Source of the DNA: Porphyromonadaceae bacterium UBA4277
GTDB taxonomy: Bacteria; Bacteroidota; Bacteroidia; Bacteroidales; Muribaculaceae
Assembly (NCBI GenBank): GCA_002395965.1
Contig: DGVT01000092.1
Span: 1-16,380, forward strand
Direction: 5' to 3'
Length of the DNA stretch: 16,380 nt
In this document: piece by piece, positions 7,215-14,047 of the stretch
How the letters are laid out: the number at the start of each line of letters is the position of its first letter
Numbering within the stretch: the stretch's first letter is position 1
Notes under the pieces: generated by a model
The model's database searches: none
The model's input: the letters and a program-made list of their open reading frames with translations, nothing else
What the model was told of the DNA's origin: nothing
Program-made: the position numbers and the translations under genes

Positions 7215-8792
7215 TCACTTGATGAGGTTGCCCAAGATATCGCGTGTGATGGTGCGTGTGGCTGCACTTGTTGCGTTCTTGGTGATTTTCTCGGTCATGC
7301 TGGTTCTTGACTTTGTCTTTTTGCCGGAGATTTTGTTAGAAATGCTGGTACCTATAATTGAGGCAATGGCTCCGGTTACAGCTGTTATCACGGCCTTAAG
7401 GATTTTTTTGAACAGACCGGGCTTTTTGGCTTTTTCCTTTTCCAGCTTAGCTTTCTCTTTTTCGGCCAGGGCTTCCTGCTCGGCCTGTTCTTGTTCGGCT
7501 CGCTCTTTCTCGGTTTGTTCAAGCAGCACTTCAAATGCCGATTGCCTGTCAACCGGGGTGTCGTATTTTCCGTAGATTAGCGACTGCTTGATGATGTCAA
7601 GGCGCTGACCCTCGGTAATGGCGCCAATCTGGCTCAGCGGGAACAGCATTTTGGCGCGCTCAACTACTGTTGGGGCACCATTCTGGTCGAGGAACGATAC
7701 CAGTGCTTCGCCGGTCTCAAGGTTCATTATTGCTTCATCGGTCTTGAACTCCGGATTGGCACGGAAGGTGTCGGCAGCGGTTTTGACGGCCTTTTGGTCG
7801 CGCGGTGTGTAGGCTCGCAGGGCGTGCTGCACACGGTTGCCTAACTGGCCGAGTATGACTTGTGGAATGTCGGTAGGGCTCTGTGTAACAAAGTAGATGC
7901 CCACTCCCTTGCTGCGGATGAGCCTAACAACTTGTTCGATTTTGTCGATCATAGCCTTGCTCGTGCCATCGAAGAGCATGTGAGCCTCGTCGAAGAAGAA
8001 AACGAGCTTAGGCTGAGCCATGTCGCCCACCTCGGGCAGGGTGGAGTATAGCTCGGTGATGAGCCACAGCAGGAAGGTGGAGTAGAGTTTCGGCTGCAGC
8101 ATGAGCTTGTCGGCAGCAAGCACACTCATCACACCCTTGCCGCCTACTTGCTGCATCAGGTCGTGAATGTCAAACGACGGGTTGCCGAAGAACTTGTCGC
8201 CTCCCTGGTTTTCCAGTTGAAGCAGTGAACGCTGTATTGCGCCGATGCTGGCACTTGATATGTTGCCATAAGTGGTGGTGTATTCCTTGGCATGCTTGGA
8301 GATGTAGTCGAGCATCGACCGCAGGTCTTTGATGTCGTCAATGAGCAGGCCTCGCTCATCGGCTATGCGGAACATAATGTTCAGCACGCCGGTCTGTGTG
8401 TCGTTCAAGTCAAGGATGCGTGCTAACAGCTCGGGCCCCATCTGTGATATTGTGGCTCTCATGGGATGTCCCTGTTCGCCATACACATCATAGAATCTTA
8501 CCGGGCATGCCTGAAATTGCGGCTCACTAAGTCCAAACTCCGGCAGGCGTTTCTCGATGAAGCCGCTCATCTTGCCCGGCTGGCTGATACCGCTCAAGTC
8601 GCCTTTCATGTCGGCCATGAAGCATGGCACACCTATCTGGCTGAATGTCTCGGCCATAACTTGCAGGCTCACGGTCTTTCCTGTGCCGGTGGCACCTGCT
8701 ATCAGGCCGTGCCGGTTAGCCATGTTGGCATTGATACTGATTGCTCCTTTGGGGCTGTGTGCAACGTATAGCCCTTGCTCTTGTGTGTACAT
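7215..8792 (-). CDS. HerA-like/DUF853 P-loop ATPase (YjgR type)
   Basis: This 525-residue ATPase belongs to the HerA/FtsK-like superfamily, DUF853 branch. HerA-type enzymes are hexameric DNA translocases; this branch has no settled role. Walker A is GATGTGKT (33-40), preceded by NMANRHGLIA; CFMADMKGDLSGIS (57-70) follows as in the family; Walker B is LVFFFDEAH (263-271); GVGIYFVTQSPTDIPQVILG (296-315) and LGNRVQHALRAYTP (317-330) are the conserved sensor/arginine-finger area. From about 425 to 458 the chain is Glu/Lys/Ala-rich and probably coiled coil. A hydrophobic stretch FKKILKAVITAVTGAIASII (461-480) then precedes a basic tail. It is first in its operon, under the promoter at 8821-8851, and joined to holB and the AddB-like nuclease. 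No NurA-type nuclease is adjacent; pairing with the operon's nuclease is only a hypothesis. Confidence 0.9.
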   Translation of the reverse strand: MYTQEQGLYVAHSPKGAISINANMANRHGLIAGATGTGKTVSLQVMAETFSQIGVPCFMADMKGDLSGISQPGKMSGFIEKRLPEFGLSEPQFQACPVRFYDVYGEQGHPMRATISQMGPELLARILDLNDTQTGVLNIMFRIADERGLLIDDIKDLRSMLDYISKHAKEYTTTYGNISSASIGAIQRSLLQLENQGGDKFFGNPSFDIHDLMQQVGGKGVMSVLAADKLMLQPKLYSTFLLWLITELYSTLPEVGDMAQPKLVFFFDEAHMLFDGTSKAMIDKIEQVVRLIRSKGVGIYFVTQSPTDIPQVILGQLGNRVQHALRAYTPRDQKAVKTAADTFRANPEFKTDEAIMNLETGEALVSFLDQNGAPTVVERAKMLFPLSQIGAITEGQRLDIIKQSLIYGKYDTPVDRQSAFEVLLEQTEKERAEQEQAEQEALAEKEKAKLEKEKAKKPGLFKKILKAVITAVTGAIASIIGTSISNKISGKKTKSRTSMTEKITKNATSAATRTITRDILGNLIK

Positions 8793-8820
8793 AGTGAGAT
8801 CGCTTTTGATGTTAATATGG

Positions 8821-8851
8821 CAAAGTTAGCTAATTCTAATCAGATATACAA
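8821..8851 (-). promoter_or_regulatory. Bacteroides-type promoter of the herA-like/holB/addB-like operon
   Basis: The minus strand carries TAACTTTG (plus-strand CAAAGTTA, 8821-8828), an exact TAnnTTTG -7 box. TTG (plus-strand CAA, 8849-8851) lies 20 nt upstream. The predicted start lies about 20 nt before the ATG at 8792. The divergent side holds only the terminator of the decarboxylase operon. Confidence 0.75.
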
Positions 8852-8862
8852 TTTATAATGTG

Positions 8863-8898
8863 AAAAAAAACGACACGGTTATGATCGAAACCGTGTCG
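8863..8898 (-). terminator. Intrinsic terminator of the methylmalonyl-CoA decarboxylase operon
   Basis: A 10-bp perfect stem, CGACACGGTT (8871-8880) with AACCGTGTCG (8889-8898), encloses an 8-nt loop. On the minus strand it is followed by eight T residues (plus-strand A at 8863-8870). It starts about 24 nt after the oadB-type stop codon and insulates the herA-like promoter just beyond it. Confidence 0.92.
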
Positions 8899-8921
8899 CT
8901 TGATATAAGGTGGAATAAAAA

Positions 8922-10073
8922 TTATCCGAGGAAGCCGAGCAGTACGCCAGCTGCAACTGCCGAGCCAATCACGCCGGCCACATTCGGGCCCATAGCGTGC
9001 ATGAGCAGGTAGTTGGTGGGGTCGTATTTCAGACCTACGTCATTGCTGATGCGGGCTGCCATAGGCACAGCGCTCACACCGGCATTGCCGATGAGCGGGT
9101 TCAACTTCTTGTGCTTGGGCAGAAGCAGGTTGAAGAACTTCACAAAGAGCACGCCTGAGCAGGTGGCAATCACAAATGCACAGAAACCGAGGAAGAAGAT
9201 GAAGATGGTCTCCTTAGTCAGGAATTCTGATGCTTGTGTCGAAGCACCCACGGTCATACCTAAGATAATTGTCACCATGTCGGTCATTGCGTTGCTTGCA
9301 GTCTTGGCAAGGCGAGTGGTAACACCACTCTCACGCAGCAAGTTACCGAAGAATAACATGCCGAGCAATGGCAGGCCACTGGGCACGACGAAGCAGGTGA
9401 GAATGAGACCGAAAATGGGGAAGAGGATCTTCTCGGTCTGCGACACCTTGCGAGCGGGCTTCATGCGAATGAGGCGCTCCTTCTTAGTGGTGAGCAGTCG
9501 CATTACCGGTGGCTGAATTACGGGCACGAGTGCCATGTAGCTATATGCACACACGGCGATTGCGCCCATCAAGTTTGGAGCCAGTTTGCCCGAGAGGAAG
9601 ATAGCCGTGGGGCCGTCGGCACCGCCAATGATGGCGATAGCACCGGCCTGGTCGGGCATGAATCCTAATGCCAAGGCGATGATATAAGCGCCAAAGATAC
9701 CGAACTGTGCTGCTGCACCCACAAGCATGAGCTTGGGGTTGGCGAGCAGCGACGAGAAGTCGGTCATGGCACCGATACCCAGGAAAATCAGGGGCGGATA
9801 CCATCCCTGTCGCACACCTTGATACAAGATGTTGAGCACAGAGCCTTCTTCGTAAATGCCAATCTCGTTACCCGGCTGGAAAGGTATGTTACCAATCAGG
9901 ATACCGAAACCAATGGGTACGAGCAGCATGGGCTCAAAGTCGTGCTTGATGGCCAGATAGATGAAGAAAAGGCCCACGCACAACATGATTACGTTAGTAA
10001 TCTCAACGTTGGCAAATCCTGTAAACTGCCAGAATTCGTTCAACTTGCTGAGTAGGAATTCAGTTTGTGACAT
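8922..10073 (-). CDS. mmdB: Na+-translocating decarboxylase beta subunit (OadB/MmdB type)
   Basis: This 383-residue polytopic inner-membrane protein decarboxylates the carboxybiotin carried by the biotin subunit and couples this to Na+ export. The family signature GGADGPTAIFLSGKLAPNLM holds Asp153, equivalent by motif to the Na+-binding Asp of Klebsiella OadB. GWYPPLIFLGIGAMTDFSSL (90-109), GAIAVCAYSYMALVPVIQPP and the C-terminal NAGVSAVPMAARISND with HAMGPNVAGVIGSAVAAGVL are strongly conserved. Hydrophobic segments fill most of the chain, as expected. It is last in the five-gene operon, 10 nt after the biotin carrier, and followed by the terminator at 8863-8898. The sequence alone cannot separate MmdB, OadB and GcdB; the co-transcribed methylmalonyl-CoA epimerase and carboxyltransferase make methylmalonyl-CoA the likely substrate. 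Confidence 0.94.
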   Translation of the reverse strand: MSQTEFLLSKLNEFWQFTGFANVEITNVIMLCVGLFFIYLAIKHDFEPMLLVPIGFGILIGNIPFQPGNEIGIYEEGSVLNILYQGVRQGWYPPLIFLGIGAMTDFSSLLANPKLMLVGAAAQFGIFGAYIIALALGFMPDQAGAIAIIGGADGPTAIFLSGKLAPNLMGAIAVCAYSYMALVPVIQPPVMRLLTTKKERLIRMKPARKVSQTEKILFPIFGLILTCFVVPSGLPLLGMLFFGNLLRESGVTTRLAKTASNAMTDMVTIILGMTVGASTQASEFLTKETIFIFFLGFCAFVIATCSGVLFVKFFNLLLPKHKKLNPLIGNAGVSAVPMAARISNDVGLKYDPTNYLLMHAMGPNVAGVIGSAVAAGVLLGFLG

Positions 10074-10083
10074 AGTGCATCAG

Positions 10084-10518
10084 TTAAGCGATTACCATGA
10101 TTGTGGTGCCTTCGAGCACCGAGTCTTCCTTAGCAACGTTGATCGACTTCACCACACCGTCCTTACCGGCATGTATCTCATTACCCATTTTCATGGCCTC
10201 GAGAATGCACACCACGTCGGCGGCCTTGACTTGCTGACCTTCCTTAACGTTGATTTCCTTAATTACGCCGGGTAGGGGAGAGGCAATTACCAGTTCGCCG
10301 GCTGCGGCTTTAACAGTGGGTTTTGCGGCAGGGGCTGCAGCTACCGGGGCAGCACTTGATGTGACAACACGCTTGATGGCAGGTGCTGCATGTTTCACCT
10401 CGGGAAGCTCAACGCTATAAGCCACCCCATTCACTTCTACCTGGGCTACATTGTTTTCAATGTCACCAATGCCAACAGTGTAGTCGTTGCCATTGATCTT
10501 ATATTTATATTCTTTCAT
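10084..10518 (-). CDS. mmdC: Biotin carboxyl carrier subunit of the decarboxylase
   Basis: This 144-residue soluble carrier shuttles the carboxyl group from the carboxyltransferase to the OadB-type pump. The first ~45 residues (MKEYKYKINGNDYTVGIGDI and VEVNGVAYSVELPEV) are the small N-terminal domain seen in glutaconyl/methylmalonyl-CoA decarboxylase gamma chains. Residues about 46-73 are an Ala/Pro/Val-rich hinge. The biotinyl domain follows, with IASPLPGVIKEINVKEGQQV and EAMKM, Lys110 being the biotinylation site 35 residues from the end as usual. Spacing is 23 nt to the upstream OadG-type gene and 10 nt to the OadB-type gene, so coupled expression is likely. A biotin ligase must come from elsewhere. 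A carrier for acetyl-CoA carboxylase is unlikely given the neighbours. Confidence 0.95.
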   Translation of the reverse strand: MKEYKYKINGNDYTVGIGDIENNVAQVEVNGVAYSVELPEVKHAAPAIKRVVTSSAAPVAAAPAAKPTVKAAAGELVIASPLPGVIKEINVKEGQQVKAADVVCILEAMKMGNEIHAGKDGVVKSINVAKEDSVLEGTTIMVIA

Positions 10519-10541
10519 TGATCTAATTGTTGGTTAAAGGG

Positions 10542-11528
10542 TTATTGTTCCTTGTGAATAGGCATGTGGCCCATGGCATTGAGCTTTGAAGACCATGCGC
10601 TGTGTGCTTCGTGAGCGTGGTCGATGGTGATGATGCCGCTTTCCTGGTCGTGGGCATTGAGGTGCTGGAATAGTGCCATGCCTATTGCAGCTATCACCTC
10701 GTTGTCGCTGCTGCCGCTGGCTGCTATGGCTGCGGGTTGAGCGGCAGGCTCGCTTGCTTCATCGCCTTCTTTCTTGCGTCCGAAGAACTTACCGAACAAC
10801 TTGAAGCACAAGTAGAGAATGAGCAGTGCACTGAACACTACGCTCATTGCCATTATAGCAATAATCACTCCGTAGGGGTCGCGCACATGGAACGCCTCGA
10901 TGTTGTCGTTCTGGTCGGCAAGGTTGAATTTGCCCGGGGTGATGGCCTGGGCATCGGTCTTGCCGTCACGCATGCTCCACTGCTTGGCATTGAATGTGGC
11001 AGGGTCGCTCTGGCCGTCGGCCTTGAGGGCAAACGTGGTGTTGGGCTTCATGCTTGCCGGAATGTTGACCACATCCACAAGGTCGCCGTTCACGTCATAG
11101 AGGTAGAGAGTGTTGGCCACCGACGGGTCGAGGCTGAACGACAGGTGCAGGGCACCGGCTGCCGTATTGCCATCGGCAAAGAACACGACATGAGTGCGAG
11201 GAGCAACCTTTGTGTCACGGTCGCCGCGAGGAATCTCATAGCAAATACCGGGATTCTTCTGGGCATAGTCGTTGAGGAAGTCCTTAGGCTTCATGCCGTT
11301 GTCGGGAATGTCGATGGGCTTGTTGGAGATGAACATCTGCTCCATGCCCACCGTGCCGTACGAGCGGTTGAACACCTCAACCCAGGGCTGGTGCTGCCCA
11401 TACTGGTCTATGTAGCTGCTGTCGTTCACCATCATCACTTCGTTGAAACGCAATTCCTTGCGTCCCTGAGCAAAGACAGTGGTGACCGCAACTGCTGCCA
11501 GCAGAATGAGAAATATTCGTTTTTTCAT
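10542..11528 (-). CDS. OadG-family decarboxylase subunit fused to an extracytoplasmic lamin-tail-like domain
   Basis: This 328-residue single-pass membrane protein takes the gamma-subunit place of the Na+-pumping decarboxylase. Residues 1-20 form a cleavable signal peptide ending VFA before QG. Residues about 25-205 look like a lamin-tail domain: RFNEVMMVNDSSYIDQYGQH, then PWVEVFNRSYGTVGM, MFISNKP and LYLYDVNGDLVDVVNIP. One membrane helix lies at about 219-243 (YGVIIAIMAMSVVFSALLIL). The cytoplasmic tail has a charged/Ala-Pro linker, then DNEVIAAIGMALFQHLNAHD and a His-containing end (DHAHEAHSAWSSKL). In characterised gamma chains the tail binds Zn2+ and contacts the carboxyltransferase. OadG proteins are usually near 80-120 residues, so the external domain is the extra. 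It lies between the carboxyltransferase and biotin-carrier genes with gaps of 15 and 23 nt. The OadG call is firm, the lamin-tail call fairly so, and the role of the extra domain is unknown. Confidence 0.87.
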   Translation of the reverse strand: MKKRIFLILLAAVAVTTVFAQGRKELRFNEVMMVNDSSYIDQYGQHQPWVEVFNRSYGTVGMEQMFISNKPIDIPDNGMKPKDFLNDYAQKNPGICYEIPRGDRDTKVAPRTHVVFFADGNTAAGALHLSFSLDPSVANTLYLYDVNGDLVDVVNIPASMKPNTTFALKADGQSDPATFNAKQWSMRDGKTDAQAITPGKFNLADQNDNIEAFHVRDPYGVIIAIMAMSVVFSALLILYLCFKLFGKFFGRKKEGDEASEPAAQPAAIAASGSSDNEVIAAIGMALFQHLNAHDQESGIITIDHAHEAHSAWSSKLNAMGHMPIHKEQ

Positions 11529-11543
11529 TGTTAAAAGAGGTGT

Positions 11544-13157
11544 TTACAGAGGTATGTTGCCATGTTTCTTGGCAGGATTGGTATATTTCTTGGTCCTGAG
11601 CTGTTCAAGGGCACGGATGATGCGGAAACGAGTGTTGCGCGGCTCAATCACATCGTCGATATAGCCATACTTGGCTGCATTGAACGGCGTGCAGAACAGC
11701 TTGTTGTACTCGTCTTCTTTCTCCTTGATATACTCTTTGTACTTGGCCATGATTTCCTTTGCCTTGGCTTCGTCGCCTGCTTCTTTGGCAGCAGCGGCTT
11801 CGGCCTTAGCAGCCTTGCCGTCCTTGGCATAGAGGATGCTGGCAGCACCGGCAGCGCCCATCACGGCGATTTCGGCGCTTGGCCATGCATAGTTCATGTC
11901 GCCGCGCAGCTGCTTGCAGCTCATCACGATGTGACTGCCGCCGTAGCTCTTGCGCAGGGTGACGGTGACCTTGGGCACGGTGGCTTCACCGTAGGCATAC
12001 AGCAACTTGGCACCATGCATAATCACGGCATTGTATTCTTGACCTGTGCCGGGCAGGAAGCCGGGAACGTCAACCAGTGTTACCAGAGGAATGTTGAACG
12101 CGTCGCAGAAGCGCACGAAACGGGCCCCCTTGCGCGAAGCGTTGCAGTCGAGCACGCCGGCCATGTATTGCGGCTGGTTGGCTATGATACCCACACTCTG
12201 ACCATTGAAGCGGGCAAAGCCCACGATGATGTTCTTGGCATAGTCTTTGTGAACCTCGAGGAACTCACCGTTGTCAACGATGGCACCGATAGCCTCATAC
12301 ATGTCGTATGGATCATTGGGGCTCTCGGGAATAATCTCGTTCAGTGAGTCTTCCATGCGGTCAACGGGGTCGGTGCATTCTACACGGGGAGCCTCCTCCA
12401 TGTTGTTTTGCGGCATGTAGCTCAGCAACTGCTTGATGATGAGCATGGCATCTTCCTCGGTCTCGGCTGCAAAGTGTGCCACTCCCGACTTGGTTGCGTG
12501 CACAGTGGCACCGCCCAGTTGCTCTTGAGTAACGTCTTCGCCGGTAACGGTCTTTACCACATTGGGGCCGGTAAGGAACATGAACGAAATGCCTTTAGCC
12601 ATGATAATGAAGTCGGTAAGTGCAGGTGAATAAACTGCACCTCCTGCACATGGACCGAGGATGGCCGAAATCTGTGGCACTACGCCCGAAGCGTCGATAT
12701 TGCGCTGGAAAATCTCAGAATAGCCGGCCAGGGCATTGATACCCTCCTGGATGCGGGCACCGCCCGAGTCGTTAAGGCCGATGCAAGGTGCACCCTGCTT
12801 CATGGCCAAATCCATGACCTTGCATATCTTCAATGCCATGGTCTCACTCAGCGAGCCACCAAACACTGTGCTGTCCTGAGCAAAGATATAGACCAGACGG
12901 CCATTGATGGTTCCATAACCGGTCACAACACCATCGCCCATAAACGACTTCTTCTCCTGGCCGAAGTTGGTGCAGCGGTGACGCACAAACATATCAAGCT
13001 CTTCAAAGCTGCCTTCGTCCAGAAGCATGTTGATGCGCTCGCGGGCAGTGAATTTACCTTTTTCGTGATGCTTGGCAATGGCTTTCTCGCCGCCGCCAAG
13101 GCGAGCCTCGGCACGCAGTGCGATAAGCTCTTGTATTCTTTCGAGTTGTTTGCTCAT
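11544..13157 (-). CDS. mmdA: Methylmalonyl-CoA decarboxylase carboxyltransferase (alpha) subunit
   Basis: This 537-residue crotonase-fold carboxyltransferase moves the carboxyl group of (S)-methylmalonyl-CoA to biotin, giving propionyl-CoA. It starts MSKQLERIQELIALRAEARL and has GLNDSGGARIQEGINALAGY (127-146), ILGPCAGGAVYSPALTDF (166-183) and FLTGPNVVKTVTGEDVTQEQ (194-213) in the N-terminal half. LVDVPGFLPGTGQEYNAVIM (361-380) and RKSYGGSHIVMSCKQLRGDM (402-421) are in the C-terminal half; both oxyanion-hole Gly-rich stretches are intact. Propionyl-CoA carboxylase beta and acyl-CoA carboxylase beta share this fold. The OadB, OadG and biotin-carrier genes downstream, with no biotin carboxylase, favour decarboxylase. 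Residues about 446-477 are an Ala/Lys/Glu-rich insertion, making the chain roughly 20 longer than the ~517 I recall for relatives. It is 24 nt after the epimerase and 15 nt before the OadG-type gene. Confidence 0.94.
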   Translation of the reverse strand: MSKQLERIQELIALRAEARLGGGEKAIAKHHEKGKFTARERINMLLDEGSFEELDMFVRHRCTNFGQEKKSFMGDGVVTGYGTINGRLVYIFAQDSTVFGGSLSETMALKICKVMDLAMKQGAPCIGLNDSGGARIQEGINALAGYSEIFQRNIDASGVVPQISAILGPCAGGAVYSPALTDFIIMAKGISFMFLTGPNVVKTVTGEDVTQEQLGGATVHATKSGVAHFAAETEEDAMLIIKQLLSYMPQNNMEEAPRVECTDPVDRMEDSLNEIIPESPNDPYDMYEAIGAIVDNGEFLEVHKDYAKNIIVGFARFNGQSVGIIANQPQYMAGVLDCNASRKGARFVRFCDAFNIPLVTLVDVPGFLPGTGQEYNAVIMHGAKLLYAYGEATVPKVTVTLRKSYGGSHIVMSCKQLRGDMNYAWPSAEIAVMGAAGAASILYAKDGKAAKAEAAAAKEAGDEAKAKEIMAKYKEYIKEKEDEYNKLFCTPFNAAKYGYIDDVIEPRNTRFRIIRALEQLRTKKYTNPAKKHGNIPL

Positions 13158-13181
13158 TGTTCTGTAGGTGGTTGAGGTGAA

Positions 13182-13601
13182 TTATTTGTTAGGGTCTTCG
13201 CACAGCTCAAGAAGTGCACCGCAAGTGGTCTTGGGATGCAGGAATGCGATGTTGAGGCCTTCGGCACCCTTGCGAGGTTCCTTGTCAATCACGCGACCGC
13301 CCTTCTCTTGTACTTCAGCAAGTGCGTTGGCTACGCCATCCTCAACGGCAAATGCCACGTGCTGGATGCCGCCGCGGCCACCATTCTTCTCGATAAACTT
13401 GGCGATGGCGCTGTCGGGACTGGTGGCTTCCAGGAGCTCGATCTTGGTCTGGCCCACGCGGAAGAACGCGGTCTTTACATGCTGGTCGGCTACTTCTTCA
13501 ACTGCAAAGCACTTGAAACCTAATAAATTCTCATAGAATGGGATAGCCTCTTCAAGACTTGTGACTGCTATACCCACATGTTCGATGTGTGAAATCTGCA
13601 T
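13182..13601 (-). CDS. mce: Methylmalonyl-CoA epimerase
   Basis: This 139-residue enzyme of the vicinal-oxygen-chelate (glyoxalase-like) family interconverts (R)- and (S)-methylmalonyl-CoA, feeding the mutase product to the decarboxylase encoded next. Two beta-alpha-beta-beta-beta modules are visible: ISHIEHVGIAVTSLEEAIPF (3-22) with KTAFFRVGQTKIELLEATSP (43-62), and GGIQHVAFAVEDGVANALAE (78-97) with GALLELCEDPN near the end. Metal-ligand positions expected of the family are present: His8, His81 and Glu132. The N-terminal ATG is the first usable one below the promoter at 13660-13691. It is first in the five-gene operon. Other glyoxalase-fold enzymes are conceivable, but length, motifs and neighbours all fit the epimerase. 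Confidence 0.95.
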   Translation of the reverse strand: MQISHIEHVGIAVTSLEEAIPFYENLLGFKCFAVEEVADQHVKTAFFRVGQTKIELLEATSPDSAIAKFIEKNGGRGGIQHVAFAVEDGVANALAEVQEKGGRVIDKEPRKGAEGLNIAFLHPKTTCGALLELCEDPNK

Positions 13602-13659
13602 AATTGTAGAAAATTAAGAGTTATTTATAGTTAATTATATTTATTCTCAAAATATCATG

Positions 13660-13691
13660 CAAAGTTACGAATAAGCGAGCGAAAAGCCAAA
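13660..13691 (-). promoter_or_regulatory. Bacteroides-type promoter of the epimerase/decarboxylase operon
   Basis: The minus strand reads TAACTTTG (plus-strand CAAAGTTA, 13660-13667), with TTTG (plus-strand CAAA, 13688-13691) 20 nt upstream. This is a full match to the -7/-33 pattern. The leader would be about 50 nt. Bases 13659-13680 are identical to 16078-16099 in front of bamD. Confidence 0.8.
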
Positions 13692-13706
13692 TTTTTGAGC
13701 AGCGAA

Positions 13707-13734
13707 AGCAAAGATATTCTTGAATATCATTTGC
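13707..13734. repeat. AT-rich hairpin upstream of the epimerase promoter
   Basis: AGCAAA (13707-13712) then GATATTC (13713-13719) pair with GAATATC (13722-13728) and TTTGCT (one bulged A between), giving a 13-bp near-perfect stem with a two-base centre. It lies about 20 nt beyond the -33 box, so it could be a protein-binding operator or only part of the surrounding repeat. Confidence in function is low. Confidence 0.45.
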
Positions 13735-13800
13735 TGAGTCGTAAAAAAATAAGACGAAGTCAAATTAATTTGAGCTTTTTCGAGCGAGAGTTTTTAGACT

Positions 13801-13953
13801 ATAAGCCACATAAGTTTCATAATGGCTGGCGCATTAGCAATTATGAATTATGAATGAGTCGCGATGCGCAGTAAGCCCTGAAAGGGCGCCATGACATAGG
13901 CAGGGGTGTAAACCCCTGATATAAGCAACATAAGTTTCATAAGGGCTGGCGCA
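13801..13953. repeat. 33-bp direct repeats at 120-bp spacing enclosing two GC hairpins
   Basis: Bases 13801-13833 and 13921-13953 differ at only two positions; both contain ACATAAGTTTCATAA followed by GGCTGGCGCA. Between them are two perfect hairpins, GCCCT-GAA-AGGGC (13875-13887) and CAGGGG-TGTAAA-CCCCTG (13901-13918). I recall similar GC-hairpin repeats as common between genes of gut Bacteroidales, but this was not checked. Confidence 0.7.
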
Positions 13954-14000
13954 CGGCATTCTCATGCAGATTCTACAGATTGCAGAGATTTATCTGACTA

Positions 14001-14011
14001 TTAACGTGAGT
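14001..14011. repeat. Partial copy of the inverted-repeat arm
   Basis: TTAACGTGAGT is identical to the first 11 bases of the 16-bp arm at 2275-2290. The following bases diverge, and no matching inverted arm is seen nearby. Confidence 0.4.
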
Positions 14012-14047
14012 ACTACATCAGTTTTAACCAGTAAATCAGTGCGTTAA

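Noticed and set aside
10737..12347. Long plus-strand frames (10737-11534 and 11562-12347) opposite the OadG and carboxyltransferase genes
   Set aside because: Both mirror conserved genes in a GC-rich codon context; the His/Val-rich translations match no protein type.
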